DNA of 64,000 nt, from NCBI GenBank assembly GCA_903927185.1, contig CAIYLW010000084.1, positions 1-64,000 of the forward strand. Direction: 5' to 3'. The notes under the pieces are model-generated. The model was not told where the DNA came from. It saw only the letters and a program-made list of their open reading frames with translations, and ran no database searches. Positions 44,465 through 53,778 of the stretch are shown one piece after another; the stretch's first letter is position 1, and every line of letters starts with the position of its first letter. The position numbers and the translations under genes are program-made. This DNA is from an uncultured Bacteroidota bacterium. Lineage in GTDB: Bacteria > Bacteroidota > Bacteroidia > Chitinophagales > Chitinophagaceae.

Positions 44465-44920
44465 TTAAGAGCAGGAAATTTTATTAACCCTTGTTGCATG
44501 TCTGCCACCTTCGAATGCCGTATTCATAAAAGTTTCTAACATTTGTAGTGCAACAAAATAAGAAACAAAGCGAGCTGGTATACAAAGAATATTTGCATTA
44601 TTATGTTGGCGAACTAGTAGGGCAACATCGTTCTGCCAGCAAAGTCCGGCTCGGATAGAGGCATGTTTATTTGCAGTCATTGCTACTCCATTCGCCGACC
44701 CACAAAGAAGTATGCCAAATGCTGCTTCCCCTTTTTCAACTGCAGTAGACACTAAATGGGCGTAGTCTGGATAATCCACTGAATCGGGTGTATATGTGCC
44801 CAAATCTTTTACTTGAAACCCTTTTTCGTTTAACCAAATAACAAGTTGTGCTTTATATTCTAGACCGGCATGGTCACTGCCGATTGCTATTGGTTTAGTA
44901 ATGTCAAATACGTAAGACAT
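44465..44920 (-). CDS. rpiB: ribose-5-phosphate isomerase B
   Basis: RpiB interconverts ribose-5-phosphate and ribulose-5-phosphate. The 151-residue protein has IGSDHAGLEYK near 12-22, the catalytic cysteine in LLCGSANGVAMTANK and the C-terminal HATRVNKI. The conserved GSDHAG and CGSGxGxxxxAN blocks are clear. There is a 12-base gap to the peptidase gene. Confidence 0.94.
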   Translation of the reverse strand: MSYVFDITKPIAIGSDHAGLEYKAQLVIWLNEKGFQVKDLGTYTPDSVDYPDYAHLVSTAVEKGEAAFGILLCGSANGVAMTANKHASIRAGLCWQNDVALLVRQHNNANILCIPARFVSYFVALQMLETFMNTAFEGGRHATRVNKISCS

Positions 44921-44977
44921 AAATAAAATTTAAAGTATAAAGATAAAATTTTGCAAGATTCGAATTTTGAAAGTAGG

Positions 44978-46237
44978 CTATTTCAATATTTTCATTTTCA
45001 CCATTTCAATTCGGGTGTCGCTAACGGATACGATATCAAATTTATAATGACCAATGATGATAGTTTCCTTCAATTTTGGAATGGTTTCATGTGCATTGAT
45101 GATAAATCCACTAAGGGTTTCAGAATCTTCAACAGCAAAATCCATTTTGTATTTTTCATTAAGGTAATCAAGTTCTAAACGACCACTAAACATGAATTCA
45201 TCTTCGGTAAGCTGTTTTTCTTCAAATTCTTCCACATCGTATTCGTCATGGATCTCACCAAAAATTTCTTCCAGTACATCTTCCATAGTTACGATTCCGG
45301 AAGTGCCTCCAAATTCATCTACTACCCAAGCAATACTTCTACGTTCTTTAGTGAATTTATTAATCAGGTCGGTGGCGCTCATACTTTCAGGAACTGCCAT
45401 CATGGGATGCATAATCGATTTAACAGAATCTGGTTTTTGGAAAAGATCGAGCTGATGAACATACCCTAAAATATTATCTATATTTTCATCGTAAACTACC
45501 AATTTACTTAACTGTGTAGTAACAAAATGCGTTTTTAATTCCTCAATGGAAGAATTGATATCTACACCTTCAATTTCAGTTCTTGGAACTAAACACTGAC
45601 GGATTTTAACTAAAGGGAGACTTAATGCATTTTCGAATAATTCGGTATTTAATTCTTGATTGTCTTCGTCCTGCTCTTTGGTTTGTTGAAAAAAATGTTC
45701 TAAGTCAACTTTATTGAAAGCGTCACTGCTTTTATTTAATCGCATATTGAAAACATACTTCAAAATCCATTGAGAGATGTTTACAAACAGGGTAGCTATG
45801 GGTTCAAATAAAGTGTAAAAGAAATGCGCGATAGTTGCGAAAAAACTTAAGAATCTTTCGCTCTTTGCTTTAAAAACAGCCTTAGGAATAAATTCTCCAA
45901 AAACTAACACTACAATTGTAGAGATAAATGTGTCAACAATTAATTGAACAATATCATTCTTAAAATTAATTGGTCGCCATGCGATGGATTTGAGAAATTC
46001 ATCAAAAAGTAAACCGTAGATCACCAAGAAAATATTCAGTCCAATAAGGCAGGATCCTATAAATTTTGCTGGATTCTCCATGAAATTTGCAAGAATCATC
46101 CCACTCTTTTTTCCCTGCTTTTTTTTGAGCTCAATACTCAAACGGTTAGCACTAACAAAAGCAATCTCATAGCCTGCAAAAAAACCGATCATTATTAGAG
46201 TCCCAATGATTGATAGGAGGATATAGAGTTCAGACAT
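44978..46237 (-). CDS. hemolysin/CNNM family membrane protein with CBS pair and CorC domain
   Basis: The 419-residue protein has a CNNM/DUF21 membrane domain (1-190, with segments such as MIGFFAGYEIAFVSANRL), two CBS domains around 205-330 (FVTTQLSKLVVYDEN, SIAWVVDEFGGTSGIVT) and a C-terminal CorC/HlyC domain (DEFMFSGRLELDYLNE). The GldE gliding protein of Bacteroidota belongs to this group, but gldD is not adjacent. Role in ion (Mg or Na) export or gliding is inference. Confidence 0.88.
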   Translation of the reverse strand: MSELYILLSIIGTLIMIGFFAGYEIAFVSANRLSIELKKKQGKKSGMILANFMENPAKFIGSCLIGLNIFLVIYGLLFDEFLKSIAWRPINFKNDIVQLIVDTFISTIVVLVFGEFIPKAVFKAKSERFLSFFATIAHFFYTLFEPIATLFVNISQWILKYVFNMRLNKSSDAFNKVDLEHFFQQTKEQDEDNQELNTELFENALSLPLVKIRQCLVPRTEIEGVDINSSIEELKTHFVTTQLSKLVVYDENIDNILGYVHQLDLFQKPDSVKSIMHPMMAVPESMSATDLINKFTKERRSIAWVVDEFGGTSGIVTMEDVLEEIFGEIHDEYDVEEFEEKQLTEDEFMFSGRLELDYLNEKYKMDFAVEDSETLSGFIINAHETIPKLKETIIIGHYKFDIVSVSDTRIEMVKMKILK

Positions 46238-46292
46238 ACAGGTAAAATAGGATAATTAATTTGTACTGCAAAGCTAGGGGAATAGTGATAAA

Positions 46293-46323
46293 AAACGAGC
46301 CCCAAAGAATCGGGGGCTCGTTT
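46293..46323 (-). terminator. intrinsic terminator of the sigma factor operon
   Basis: An 11-base-pair perfect stem (AAACGAGCCCC at 46293-46303, GGGGCTCGTTT at 46313-46323) with a T-run on the minus strand closes the 46379-49038 operon. Confidence 0.92.
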
Positions 46324-46378
46324 AAGAATTAACTATCTGAAAAACAGAGGAATTCATGTTCGTTTAAATATGTAAGAA

Positions 46379-47764
46379 TTATTTAAAGTCAACTGTACAG
46401 TTTTGACACTTCAGATCCAATTTAGCTCCTTTGCCATCTCCTACTGAGGCAGTGAAATGACTGTCGGAATTACTATCTGCATCAAATGAACCTGCAATGA
46501 CAAATGTTCCATTCATTGTATATGACTTCAGATCGCTCAGTTGATTGCCTTTTTTCCCAATGGTTTTACGCTCTTCTTTTTCTGCAACTGGCTTTTTTTC
46601 AAAACTAGCATACACCGTACTAAACGCACCTTGATATGTAACTGTGTAATTTTTTACATAGCGCATTGGTAATCGGATATCAGCATATTTATTATTGATT
46701 TTTATTGATTCAAGTCCTTCGCCAATGTTTCTAATTTTTAAATCAGCATTCGTTCCATCTAATTCCATGGAATAAGTAAGTTTAGTGATGCGAAGGTTGC
46801 CATAGTTTTTTCGGCAAATAATACTACCCACTTCTTCTATTTCATATTCATCATTGGTACTGCGTACTTTTAACTTTTTAACTGCCCCTGCTTCAATAGT
46901 AGCATATTTTGTATCTAAGTCTAAATCGTCAGCATCTTTTGCAATAAATCGACCATTGATTAATTCTACTTCTCCAATTTTTAAATTGCCTACATTGATA
47001 TTTGAATATTTTGATCTTAGAAAAAACTTGTTTACATCACCGGCATCTAAACCTCCATTAGTGATATCTACATTTAATTTATTCAGATTTCCATCGATTA
47101 TTATTTCTGCATACTTAGAGTCGATATCAAGATTATTTTCTTTTGGAACATAGATTGTCACCGATTTTTTTCCTTTCCCTTGCCCTGCCGCTACATTATT
47201 TGCAAAATCTAAATTTGTACCTCCCCATGAAACATTATTGCCATTAACGATATAAAAATTATTGCCGTTTGCGCCTATTTTAATTTTTATTGAATTAGAG
47301 GTGCTGCGAAAACTGAAGTTCATTTTTTCGAACCATTCTGCATCAGGTACCTTACTGCTATCACCATCGTACATCACAGAAGTTACGATTTTCACTTTAG
47401 GTTGATCCCATACTTTAATATCCAAATTTCGACTGTTCTCAATATAAATTTCAGCTGATTTAGCAACAGGTAATTCCATGGATATTTCCTTAGATTTTAA
47501 ATCTTTAGGTTCCATCTTTTTGTTATGCAAGATTGCTAAACGATCTTGATTGGCTTGAGTAACAACAAGTTCTGAATATTGTTTTGCTTGTTGTGAAATC
47601 ATATCTGCATTAACCTTAGACATGAGTTTTTGCTCTGCTTCTAACTTTTGTTTTTGTAACAAAATATCTGGGTTTGAATTCGAAGATTCCTGCGAAAAAC
47701 TAAGCATTGAAAGGCTTAAGCCTATGGTAGCCAATGCAATTCTACTAAAGAGTAAATGATTCAT
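46379..47764 (-). CDS. secreted beta-rich protein of the ECF operon (DUF4097-like)
   Basis: The 461-residue protein has a signal peptide (LATIGLSLSMLSFSQ) and a short helical region (residues 25-90). A long repeat-like beta region follows, with segments such as NLDIDSKYAEIIIDGNLNKL, KYSNINVGNLKIGEVE and DLDLDTKYATIEAG, a pattern of the DUF4097 type. A C-terminal CxxC-like pair lies in LKCQNCTVDF. It is the third gene of an ECF sigma operon and could be its output, or a sensor (inference). Confidence 0.75.
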   Translation of the reverse strand: MNHLLFSRIALATIGLSLSMLSFSQESSNSNPDILLQKQKLEAEQKLMSKVNADMISQQAKQYSELVVTQANQDRLAILHNKKMEPKDLKSKEISMELPVAKSAEIYIENSRNLDIKVWDQPKVKIVTSVMYDGDSSKVPDAEWFEKMNFSFRSTSNSIKIKIGANGNNFYIVNGNNVSWGGTNLDFANNVAAGQGKGKKSVTIYVPKENNLDIDSKYAEIIIDGNLNKLNVDITNGGLDAGDVNKFFLRSKYSNINVGNLKIGEVELINGRFIAKDADDLDLDTKYATIEAGAVKKLKVRSTNDEYEIEEVGSIICRKNYGNLRITKLTYSMELDGTNADLKIRNIGEGLESIKINNKYADIRLPMRYVKNYTVTYQGAFSTVYASFEKKPVAEKEERKTIGKKGNQLSDLKSYTMNGTFVIAGSFDADSNSDSHFTASVGDGKGAKLDLKCQNCTVDFK

Positions 47765-47774
47765 TTAATTGAAT

Positions 47775-48494
47775 TTAAAGATTTAAAAAATATGTTTTCA
47801 TCGTGTCAACAGCCGGCCTGTTTTGTTTGTATCTACTATTGAGTTTTTGCATTTCTGTTTGTAGTTGTTTCAACATATTTAATTTTTGCTGGTAAACATT
47901 GATCAATTGATCCAGCAATTCATCACTCATGCCGTTTTTGTGTATATATGATTTGATTCGTGCTTCATCTTTTTCCATTTGATGCAATTGATTATTAAAC
48001 TCGGAAAAATAATTTGGTGATTCAGCATATAATGGAGTAGTGCTGATACGAGCTTTTTGCAAATTGATTACTTGTGTAAAACTTGCTTCCATGGAACTCA
48101 GTTTCGATTCATTTCTCGAATTCAATTCGGTAATAGTATGAATTGTTGTTATTGGCGATGCAGTAGGAAATTTTATCCGTTTGGGGGTTATATTTTTATC
48201 TAATAAAACTTTAGTTGCGTTTGAATTTGAATCTTTGTCGCCTGAATTTGAAGTTGCTATTTCTTTAATGGTAGATTTTACAATTGGTGTGGTAGTTTGA
48301 ATGGATCTGTTTAATAGTAAAATGCCAATCCCTGCTAATAAAATAAAGCATGCTGCAATGGCCCAATTTCGCAATGGTATTGATTTTACAGGAGCATCAA
48401 TGGATTCGCGAATACCTATCCAAACCTTTTCACTCGGTTCGTCAGGTTCCAGAAGATGCTTTTGTGATTGAATATATTTTTTTAACTCATCCAT
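47775..48494 (-). CDS. single-pass membrane protein, probable anti-sigma factor
   Basis: The 239-residue protein has a cytoplasmic N-terminus (DELKKYIQSQKHLLEPDEPSEKVW), one transmembrane segment at about 43-63 (NWAIAACFILLAGIGILLL) and an extracytoplasmic part ending in a coiled coil (LDQLINVYQQKLNMLKQLQT). The order is the usual one for anti-sigma factors of the phylum. It overlaps the sigma gene by 8 bases, which fixes stoichiometric expression. A direct anti-sigma zinc motif is absent, so the function is inference. Confidence 0.75.
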   Translation of the reverse strand: MDELKKYIQSQKHLLEPDEPSEKVWIGIRESIDAPVKSIPLRNWAIAACFILLAGIGILLLNRSIQTTTPIVKSTIKEIATSNSGDKDSNSNATKVLLDKNITPKRIKFPTASPITTIHTITELNSRNESKLSSMEASFTQVINLQKARISTTPLYAESPNYFSEFNNQLHQMEKDEARIKSYIHKNGMSDELLDQLINVYQQKLNMLKQLQTEMQKLNSRYKQNRPAVDTMKTYFLNL

Positions 48495-49038
48495 TTTTTG
48501 CCATTTGTTGATTGATCTTTTCTTTTAAAAGTTTTCTTGCTCGATGGTATTGACTTTTACTAGTTGATTCACTGATTATAAGCATGGCTGCAATTTCTTT
48601 ATGAGTATAGTCTTCAAACACATAAAGAATAAAAACCTGTTTACATCCATCAGGTAATGCTTTAATTTGTTGATATACCATTTCTATATTCACGGTCTTC
48701 CACCATTCTTCTTCCTGTTCATTTGAGATTTGATTATGCTGATCTTCCCAATCCTGCCAGAGCCAACTTTGTTTCGTTTGCCTTATACATTCGTTCACAA
48801 CAATTCTCTTTAACCATCCACCAAATTGCGTTCCATCCTTTAATTGATGCAATTTTTTAAAAGCAAGGATAAACGAATCCTGTAAAATATCCTCAGCTCC
48901 ATTCTTATTTTTCGACATCCGTAAACAGATATGAAACATGGCTTTACTGAATTGCTGATACAACTGCGATTGCGCAGCGGCATCGCCCTTTACTGCTTTT
49001 TGCACCAATAAAGTAAGTATGTTGTTAGCTGGTTCCAA
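48487..49038 (-). CDS. RNA polymerase sigma factor, ECF subfamily (sigma-70 type)
   Basis: The 183-residue protein shows region 2 (DAAAQSQLYQQFSKAMFHIC, then AEDILQDSFILAFKKL) and region 4 (ALPDGCKQVFILYVFEDYTHKEIAAML with the SESTSKSQYHRARKLL helix). The WLKRIVVNECIRQ segment ends region 2. It heads a three-gene leftward operon. No autoregulatory promoter was identified upstream. Confidence 0.93.
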   Translation of the reverse strand: MEPANNILTLLVQKAVKGDAAAQSQLYQQFSKAMFHICLRMSKNKNGAEDILQDSFILAFKKLHQLKDGTQFGGWLKRIVVNECIRQTKQSWLWQDWEDQHNQISNEQEEEWWKTVNIEMVYQQIKALPDGCKQVFILYVFEDYTHKEIAAMLIISESTSKSQYHRARKLLKEKINQQMAKNG

Positions 49039-49092
49039 ATCTCGTTCTGTAATAAGAGTAAGTTCTAATTAAAAGGTTGGAAAAAGAAGAAA

Positions 49093-49126
49093 AAAAAAGT
49101 TAGCAACTGGAGCTGCTAACTTTTTT
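49093..49126 (-). terminator. intrinsic terminator of the aldo/keto reductase gene
   Basis: A perfect 13-base-pair stem (AAAAAAGTTAGCA, TGCTAACTTTTTT) with an 8-base loop has a T-run on the minus strand. It lies just left of the aldo/keto reductase stop. Confidence 0.92.
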
Positions 49127-49143
49127 CTCATTGAATATTTTAT

Positions 49144-50133
49144 TTAAAATTCTGGAAGCCTGGGTTTGGTTCCCACTATTTCATCTATTTTTTGTAAAAT
49201 ATCTAATGACAATAATGGCAGCGCTTTCAGGGCATCTAAATTGTCGAGTAATTGTGCTTTTTTAGTTGCTCCCAGGATAGCCGTGGTTACATTTTCATTT
49301 TTAACACACCAGGCGATACTTAAAGATGCTAGGCTTACACCTAATTCTTTGGCTAGTTCTCCCAATTTTTTTACTCTGTTAATGCGGTCTTCGGCCATCC
49401 ATCTGTCTTTTAACCAATCGAAACCTTCAATGGCAAATCTGGATCCTTCTGGAACACCATCATTATACTTCCCAGTTAATAATCCTGCTGCTAATGGACT
49501 CCAAATGGTGGTTCCTAAACCTACATTTTTAAACACTTCTAGGTATTCGTTCTCTACTTTATTTCTTTCGAACAAATTGTACTGTGGTTGTTCAACAGAG
49601 GGACCGATTATACGATAGTCTCTAGCCACTCTATTCGCTTCCATAATTTCTACCCCACTCCATTCGCTGGTACCCCAATACAAGATTTTTCCTTGTTGTA
49701 TAAGTGTATTCATGGTGAGAACAACTTCTTCGATAGGTGTATTTTTATCCGGGCGATGACAGAAATATAAATCTAAATAATCAGTTTGCAATCTCTGCAA
49801 AGCTTCGTGGCAAGCTTCTGTTAAGTGTTTGCGACTGAGACCGGTTTGATTAGGTTTATTTCCCTTACCCCTCCATCCGAAAAAAGCTTTTGATGAAAGA
49901 GTATAAGAAGTTCTATCCCAATTTTTTTGATGTAAAACACGGCCCATCATCTTTTCACTCTCACCCAAAGCATACACTTCTGCATTATCAAAAAAATTAA
50001 TCCCATTATCATAGGCAATGCCCATTAATTCATCAGCTGTTCCATCTTCAATTTGTTTATGAAAGGTTACCCAGCTTCCAAAACTAAGGATGCTTAATTG
50101 TAAGCCTGTTCGGCCCATTCTTCTATATTCCAT
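49144..50133 (-). CDS. aldo/keto reductase (Kv-beta/YghZ-like)
   Basis: The 329-residue protein has the AKR tetrad in its usual places: Asp51 and Tyr56 (NFFDNAEVYALGESE), Lys in YTLSSKAFFG, and His in DLYFCHRPDKN. The N-terminus MGRTGLQLSILSFGSW and QYNLFERNKVENEYL match the Kv-beta-like branch, which reduces methylglyoxal and other carbonyls with NADPH. It ends at the strong terminator. The lptC gene is 7 bases upstream. Confidence 0.9.
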   Translation of the reverse strand: MEYRRMGRTGLQLSILSFGSWVTFHKQIEDGTADELMGIAYDNGINFFDNAEVYALGESEKMMGRVLHQKNWDRTSYTLSSKAFFGWRGKGNKPNQTGLSRKHLTEACHEALQRLQTDYLDLYFCHRPDKNTPIEEVVLTMNTLIQQGKILYWGTSEWSGVEIMEANRVARDYRIIGPSVEQPQYNLFERNKVENEYLEVFKNVGLGTTIWSPLAAGLLTGKYNDGVPEGSRFAIEGFDWLKDRWMAEDRINRVKKLGELAKELGVSLASLSIAWCVKNENVTTAILGATKKAQLLDNLDALKALPLLSLDILQKIDEIVGTKPRLPEF

Positions 50134-50140
50134 GATCTTA

Positions 50141-50731
50141 TTATTTTATAGTACTGCTATCAGGCACAATGAAAAAGCTACCTGGTTTTACATGTCCAAT
50201 ATGTACGTCGGTTAAATTTTGGTCAGAACTAAATCCAATGCCAATCAATGTCTGGCGAACAGGTAGTGAATTACTAATATAAACTTCTTTATCTGTTGAA
50301 AACCGTTGAGTTGTTTGATCCCAATACAATTCCTTGCTGATAAGGGTATCTCCTTTTATATTAAAAACAATCACACTATCCTTTAAAAAAATCTTACTAT
50401 CCTTATCTGAATAACTACCGTATCGTGCAAATAATTTGCTTTGAACATGGAGTGAATCATCAAAAAAGTCAACCCGCAAAGTTTTAGGGTATTCTATTTT
50501 CTTTCCATATTCATCTTGTGTCAGGAGCATGGAAGGCGCAATCAATTTAGCTTTGGTTTTGCCATTTTGACTCATATAGCTTTCAACATTTTTTGCTTCA
50601 TCAACCCCCGCAATTTTTTTACCAAGATTCTTAACTGTATTAATATCATTTTCGCATGCTGTAAACACAAAAAAGCATCCAATTAGAAAACTGGTAAATA
50701 GGGTACAGTTATGGTAAGTCCGATTAATCAT
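50141..50731 (-). CDS. lptC: LptC-type LPS export protein (lipoprotein form)
   Basis: The 196-residue protein has a lipoprotein-type signal (IGCFFVFTACEND) and a strand-rich LptC domain (YMSQNGKTKAKLIAPSML, LRVDFFDDSLHVQSKLFARYG, KGDTLISKELYWDQ). This lengthy jelly-roll pattern is the Bacteroidota LptC class. It transfers lipopolysaccharide from the inner membrane to the LptA bridge. coaX lies about 100 bases upstream. Confidence 0.87.
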   Translation of the reverse strand: MINRTYHNCTLFTSFLIGCFFVFTACENDINTVKNLGKKIAGVDEAKNVESYMSQNGKTKAKLIAPSMLLTQDEYGKKIEYPKTLRVDFFDDSLHVQSKLFARYGSYSDKDSKIFLKDSVIVFNIKGDTLISKELYWDQTTQRFSTDKEVYISNSLPVRQTLIGIGFSSDQNLTDVHIGHVKPGSFFIVPDSSTIK

Positions 50732-50834
50732 AGTTGCATTTGGTATATCAAATATCGTTTAAACTTCGGCAAATGAAATGCGAAAACCCTTCTGCTATTC
50801 GTAAAAGCTCACAAAAAAAATATCCTGAAAGAAT

Positions 50835-51563
50835 TTAAAGGTTATTAAACTCACTAATTGCATAAAGACCTTTATAAATCAGGTATGGATCAGCAAAAAT
50901 TTTATTTTTCAAATGTGGCAGAAAAAAAGGCATATCGCCGCCGGTTAAAAACACGTTAAAGTTGTTGAATTTTTGGGCGTAGGCTTCGATAATTCCATCA
51001 ATCTCCTTGCTCATACCTAAAATCACACCACTTAAAAGATTGGTTTTAGTATCGTAACCAATTAAGGGAAACTGATTTTCTGCCTCCACTAAGGGCAATA
51101 AAGCAGTGTATTCGTGCATGGAACGGAAGCGCATTTGCATCCCTGGTGAAATACTGCCACCTAAAAACTCGTGTTGTATGTTTACGAAATTATAAGTGAT
51201 GCAAGTGCCTAAGCTAATCACCAAATTATGCTGATTAGGGAATAAATCCACCGCAGCTGCAACAGCTGCCAATCTATCTGCGCCAATAGTTTCAGGCTTT
51301 CCAACTGGAGTTGAAAAGGGAATTTTACTATTATGACCCAATTTGTGAAATTTTGTATGGGCTTTTAGAATTGATTCTGCTTCCGAATTGTGGTTGATGA
51401 CAGATGCCAGTATTGATTTAGTTGGTTTGAAATCATGAATAAGCTTCTCTATCGTCTCTGGTAGGTCATTCTCAAGTACTAATAATTCCTGCAATTCTCT
51501 GTTTACGAACAAAGCACATTTTAAGCGGGTATTACCAAAATCAAAGCAGCAAGTTCTTTGCAT
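50835..51563 (-). CDS. coaX: type III pantothenate kinase
   Basis: CoaX performs the first step of coenzyme A synthesis and is not inhibited by CoA. The 242-residue protein has CFDFGNTRLKCALF at 5-18 (phosphate loop DFGNT), TIGADRLAAVAAA near 92-104 and VISLGTCITYNF at 114-125, the hallmark DxGT segment. The glycosyltransferase gene lies divergently 85 bases upstream. Confidence 0.93.
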   Translation of the reverse strand: MQRTCCFDFGNTRLKCALFVNRELQELLVLENDLPETIEKLIHDFKPTKSILASVINHNSEAESILKAHTKFHKLGHNSKIPFSTPVGKPETIGADRLAAVAAAVDLFPNQHNLVISLGTCITYNFVNIQHEFLGGSISPGMQMRFRSMHEYTALLPLVEAENQFPLIGYDTKTNLLSGVILGMSKEIDGIIEAYAQKFNNFNVFLTGGDMPFFLPHLKNKIFADPYLIYKGLYAISEFNNL

Positions 51564-51647
51564 AAATCGCTTTTTATTTAAAAAGTTCTATTAAAGCAAG
51601 CAAGATGCGAAAGTTTTCGGTTCTTTGGAAACTCTAAGGGAACTATT

Positions 51648-52520
51648 ATGATAATTTCAGGTTTTACAATCATCAACAATGCAGTATTGAACGATTATCC
51701 AATTCTGGAAGCGATCCGTTCGATTTTGCCAGTAGTTGATGAAATGATTGTTTTAGTTGGAGACTCTACTGATGGAACCCTCGCTTTGATTGAATCATTA
51801 AATGAGGAAAAGATTAAAATCCATCATTCTGTTTGGGACATGAAACCAGCTAATGGCGACAATGTGTTGGCTGTTGAAACCAACAAAGCATTACAATTGA
51901 TACATCCAAAAAGCGATTGGGCATTTTATATTCAGGGCGATGAAAACATTCATGAAAAGTTTCATGAAACAATCTTAGAAGCTTGTAAGAAATATAAAGA
52001 TGATTTAAATGTAGAGGGACTACTTTTTAAGTATCTACATTTCTATGGTACCTATGATTATGTGGGGGATAGTAGAAGATGGTATAGTCATGAAGTGAGA
52101 ATTATTCGAAATGATACATCCATTAAGGCTTATCGAGACGCACAAGGATTTAGAAAAAATGGGGAGAAACTGCAAGTGAAATTAATTGAAGCTACTGTGT
52201 ATCATTATGGATGGGTAAAAAGTCCTGCATCTATGCAACAGAAAATAAAAAATGTAGCAAAAATCTTGCTGCCTGAAGACAGGGCGGAAGAAATTTTAAA
52301 AGGCTCAGATATTTTTGATTTCAGTATGTTTGATTCGCTCAAAAAATTTACAGGAACGCATCCGATTGTTATGCAAAATAGGGTAAAAGCTAATAATTTA
52401 TTGGTGGAATTGGATATTCAAAAAAAGCAATTTTCGTTTAAAGAAAAAATGCTGTATCGTCTTGAAAAAATGACTGGCAAAAGGTTGTTCGAATTTAAGA
52501 ACTACCGGATTTTGAAGTAG
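51648..52520 (+). CDS. glycosyltransferase family 2 (GT-A fold), first copy
   Basis: The 290-residue protein has a GT-A start (ISGFTIINNAVLNDYPILEA), VDEMIVLVGDSTDGTLALIE, and a QGDENIHEKF block as the DxD-type metal motif. No transmembrane segment is obvious. The class suggests a capsule or LPS sugar transfer (inference). Its 3' end overlaps the convergent O-antigen-ligase-like gene by 26 bases. Confidence 0.83.
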   Translation: MIISGFTIINNAVLNDYPILEAIRSILPVVDEMIVLVGDSTDGTLALIESLNEEKIKIHHSVWDMKPANGDNVLAVETNKALQLIHPKSDWAFYIQGDENIHEKFHETILEACKKYKDDLNVEGLLFKYLHFYGTYDYVGDSRRWYSHEVRIIRNDTSIKAYRDAQGFRKNGEKLQVKLIEATVYHYGWVKSPASMQQKIKNVAKILLPEDRAEEILKGSDIFDFSMFDSLKKFTGTHPIVMQNRVKANNLLVELDIQKKQFSFKEKMLYRLEKMTGKRLFEFKNYRILK

Positions 52521-53700
52521 CTTTTTTCCACATGAAAGCAATTGGCCAGATATGCAGAAATACACCAAACTGATAGTTTAAAGTTGATTCCACTATACAG
52601 CTTAACGCAATGGCAATGGTCCAACAAATTAATCCCGCATCTATTTTTTTTAAATTTACAAATAAGGGATAAAATAACCAGCCAGTAAAAAGAAGCATTC
52701 CCCACCAGCCACTTCCCATCCACCAAAATAACCATTGATTAAATGGCCAGCCATATTCAGTCTTTTGATTTTCAAAATTTCTTGTAAAACTTTCTTGTAA
52801 AACCTTTGATATGCCAGACCATCCAGCATTTATATTACTATGATTATTTATAGAATTCCATGCTGATAAATTAATCGCTCTTCTTGTTCCATCGGAATAA
52901 TTCGGATCATATTTACCAGGTTGAAATTGTTGCCAGTCCCAAATGCTGTAAGCAATTTTCTGATGAATTGTTGGAACAATTAAATAGGATAGAACAAGCA
53001 TACTGGCAAATAAAATCATCCCAGGAAAAATCAGTTTACCTGATTTGCTTTTTTTTATTGCGAACAAACAATAGCAGATTAAAATACTTATTGCCAATAC
53101 CCATCCGGTTCGAACAGATAAGAATAATATCAATAAAAATGAAACTGCAGCAAGAATCCGGGTGATTGACTTTTTAAAAATAGGATAGTTAAGCAGGAAT
53201 AAAAAACTACTGCATAAAAAAATGGAAAATCGTACATAATCTGAATCCATCAATGTGGGCAAAGACTTGCCCGAGCCATAGGCATTATTGGAAGCTGTAA
53301 AATGAAATAAGTACCAAATCACTGGATAGGAAACTCCAATGACTGTTGCGATCAACCATATTCTGATCATTTTCTTTTCAATGACTTCCATTGAAATTGA
53401 TTCCACTATACAAACTGTGGCAGGGTATGCAGTTAGGGTTAGCAAATAATTAAGACTATCGCCAGATAAACTATTTTGCCAAGCACCGAGTATCCATAAA
53501 AAAATAGGGGCAGAGCTCCATATAAATAATGGGCTTTTGTAAAACTGGCTGTTGATTTTTATTAATTGCCAGATTGCGTATGAGGCCCATAAGATTAAGG
53601 TAATAGAAAGCAATGCTCTACTTACAAAAAGCCCTGCCATTAAAATGACAAACAAAAAAGACGGGATATTATTTTTCAGCATAGCTTTAAATCTTTTCAA
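52495..53700 (-). CDS. O-antigen ligase-like polytopic membrane protein
   Basis: The 401-residue protein has about ten hydrophobic segments and a large non-membrane loop at about 240-310 (NYSDGTRRAINLSAWNSINN) as in WaaL/O-antigen polymerases. The RxxxWxxxxxxxxxH-type motif is not clear. A ligase or polymerase role is inferred from architecture and the glycosyltransferase neighbours. Its 3' end overlaps the preceding glycosyltransferase gene (tail to tail). Confidence 0.7.
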   Translation of the reverse strand: MKRFKAMLKNNIPSFLFVILMAGLFVSRALLSITLILWASYAIWQLIKINSQFYKSPLFIWSSAPIFLWILGAWQNSLSGDSLNYLLTLTAYPATVCIVESISMEVIEKKMIRIWLIATVIGVSYPVIWYLFHFTASNNAYGSGKSLPTLMDSDYVRFSIFLCSSFLFLLNYPIFKKSITRILAAVSFLLILFLSVRTGWVLAISILICYCLFAIKKSKSGKLIFPGMILFASMLVLSYLIVPTIHQKIAYSIWDWQQFQPGKYDPNYSDGTRRAINLSAWNSINNHSNINAGWSGISKVLQESFTRNFENQKTEYGWPFNQWLFWWMGSGWWGMLLFTGWLFYPLFVNLKKIDAGLICWTIAIALSCIVESTLNYQFGVFLHIWPIAFMWKKATSKSGSS

Positions 53701-53778
53701 TGCTACTGAATATTCTGCAAAAAATAACCGAATAAAAAAAATCAGTTGCTTTACATTAAATTTAGGTCACTCAACACT

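Noticed and set aside
49166..49618. 150-codon plus-strand frame within the aldo/keto reductase gene
   Set aside because: The reductase reading frame is complete with its catalytic tetrad; the opposite frame is a shadow with random-looking composition.
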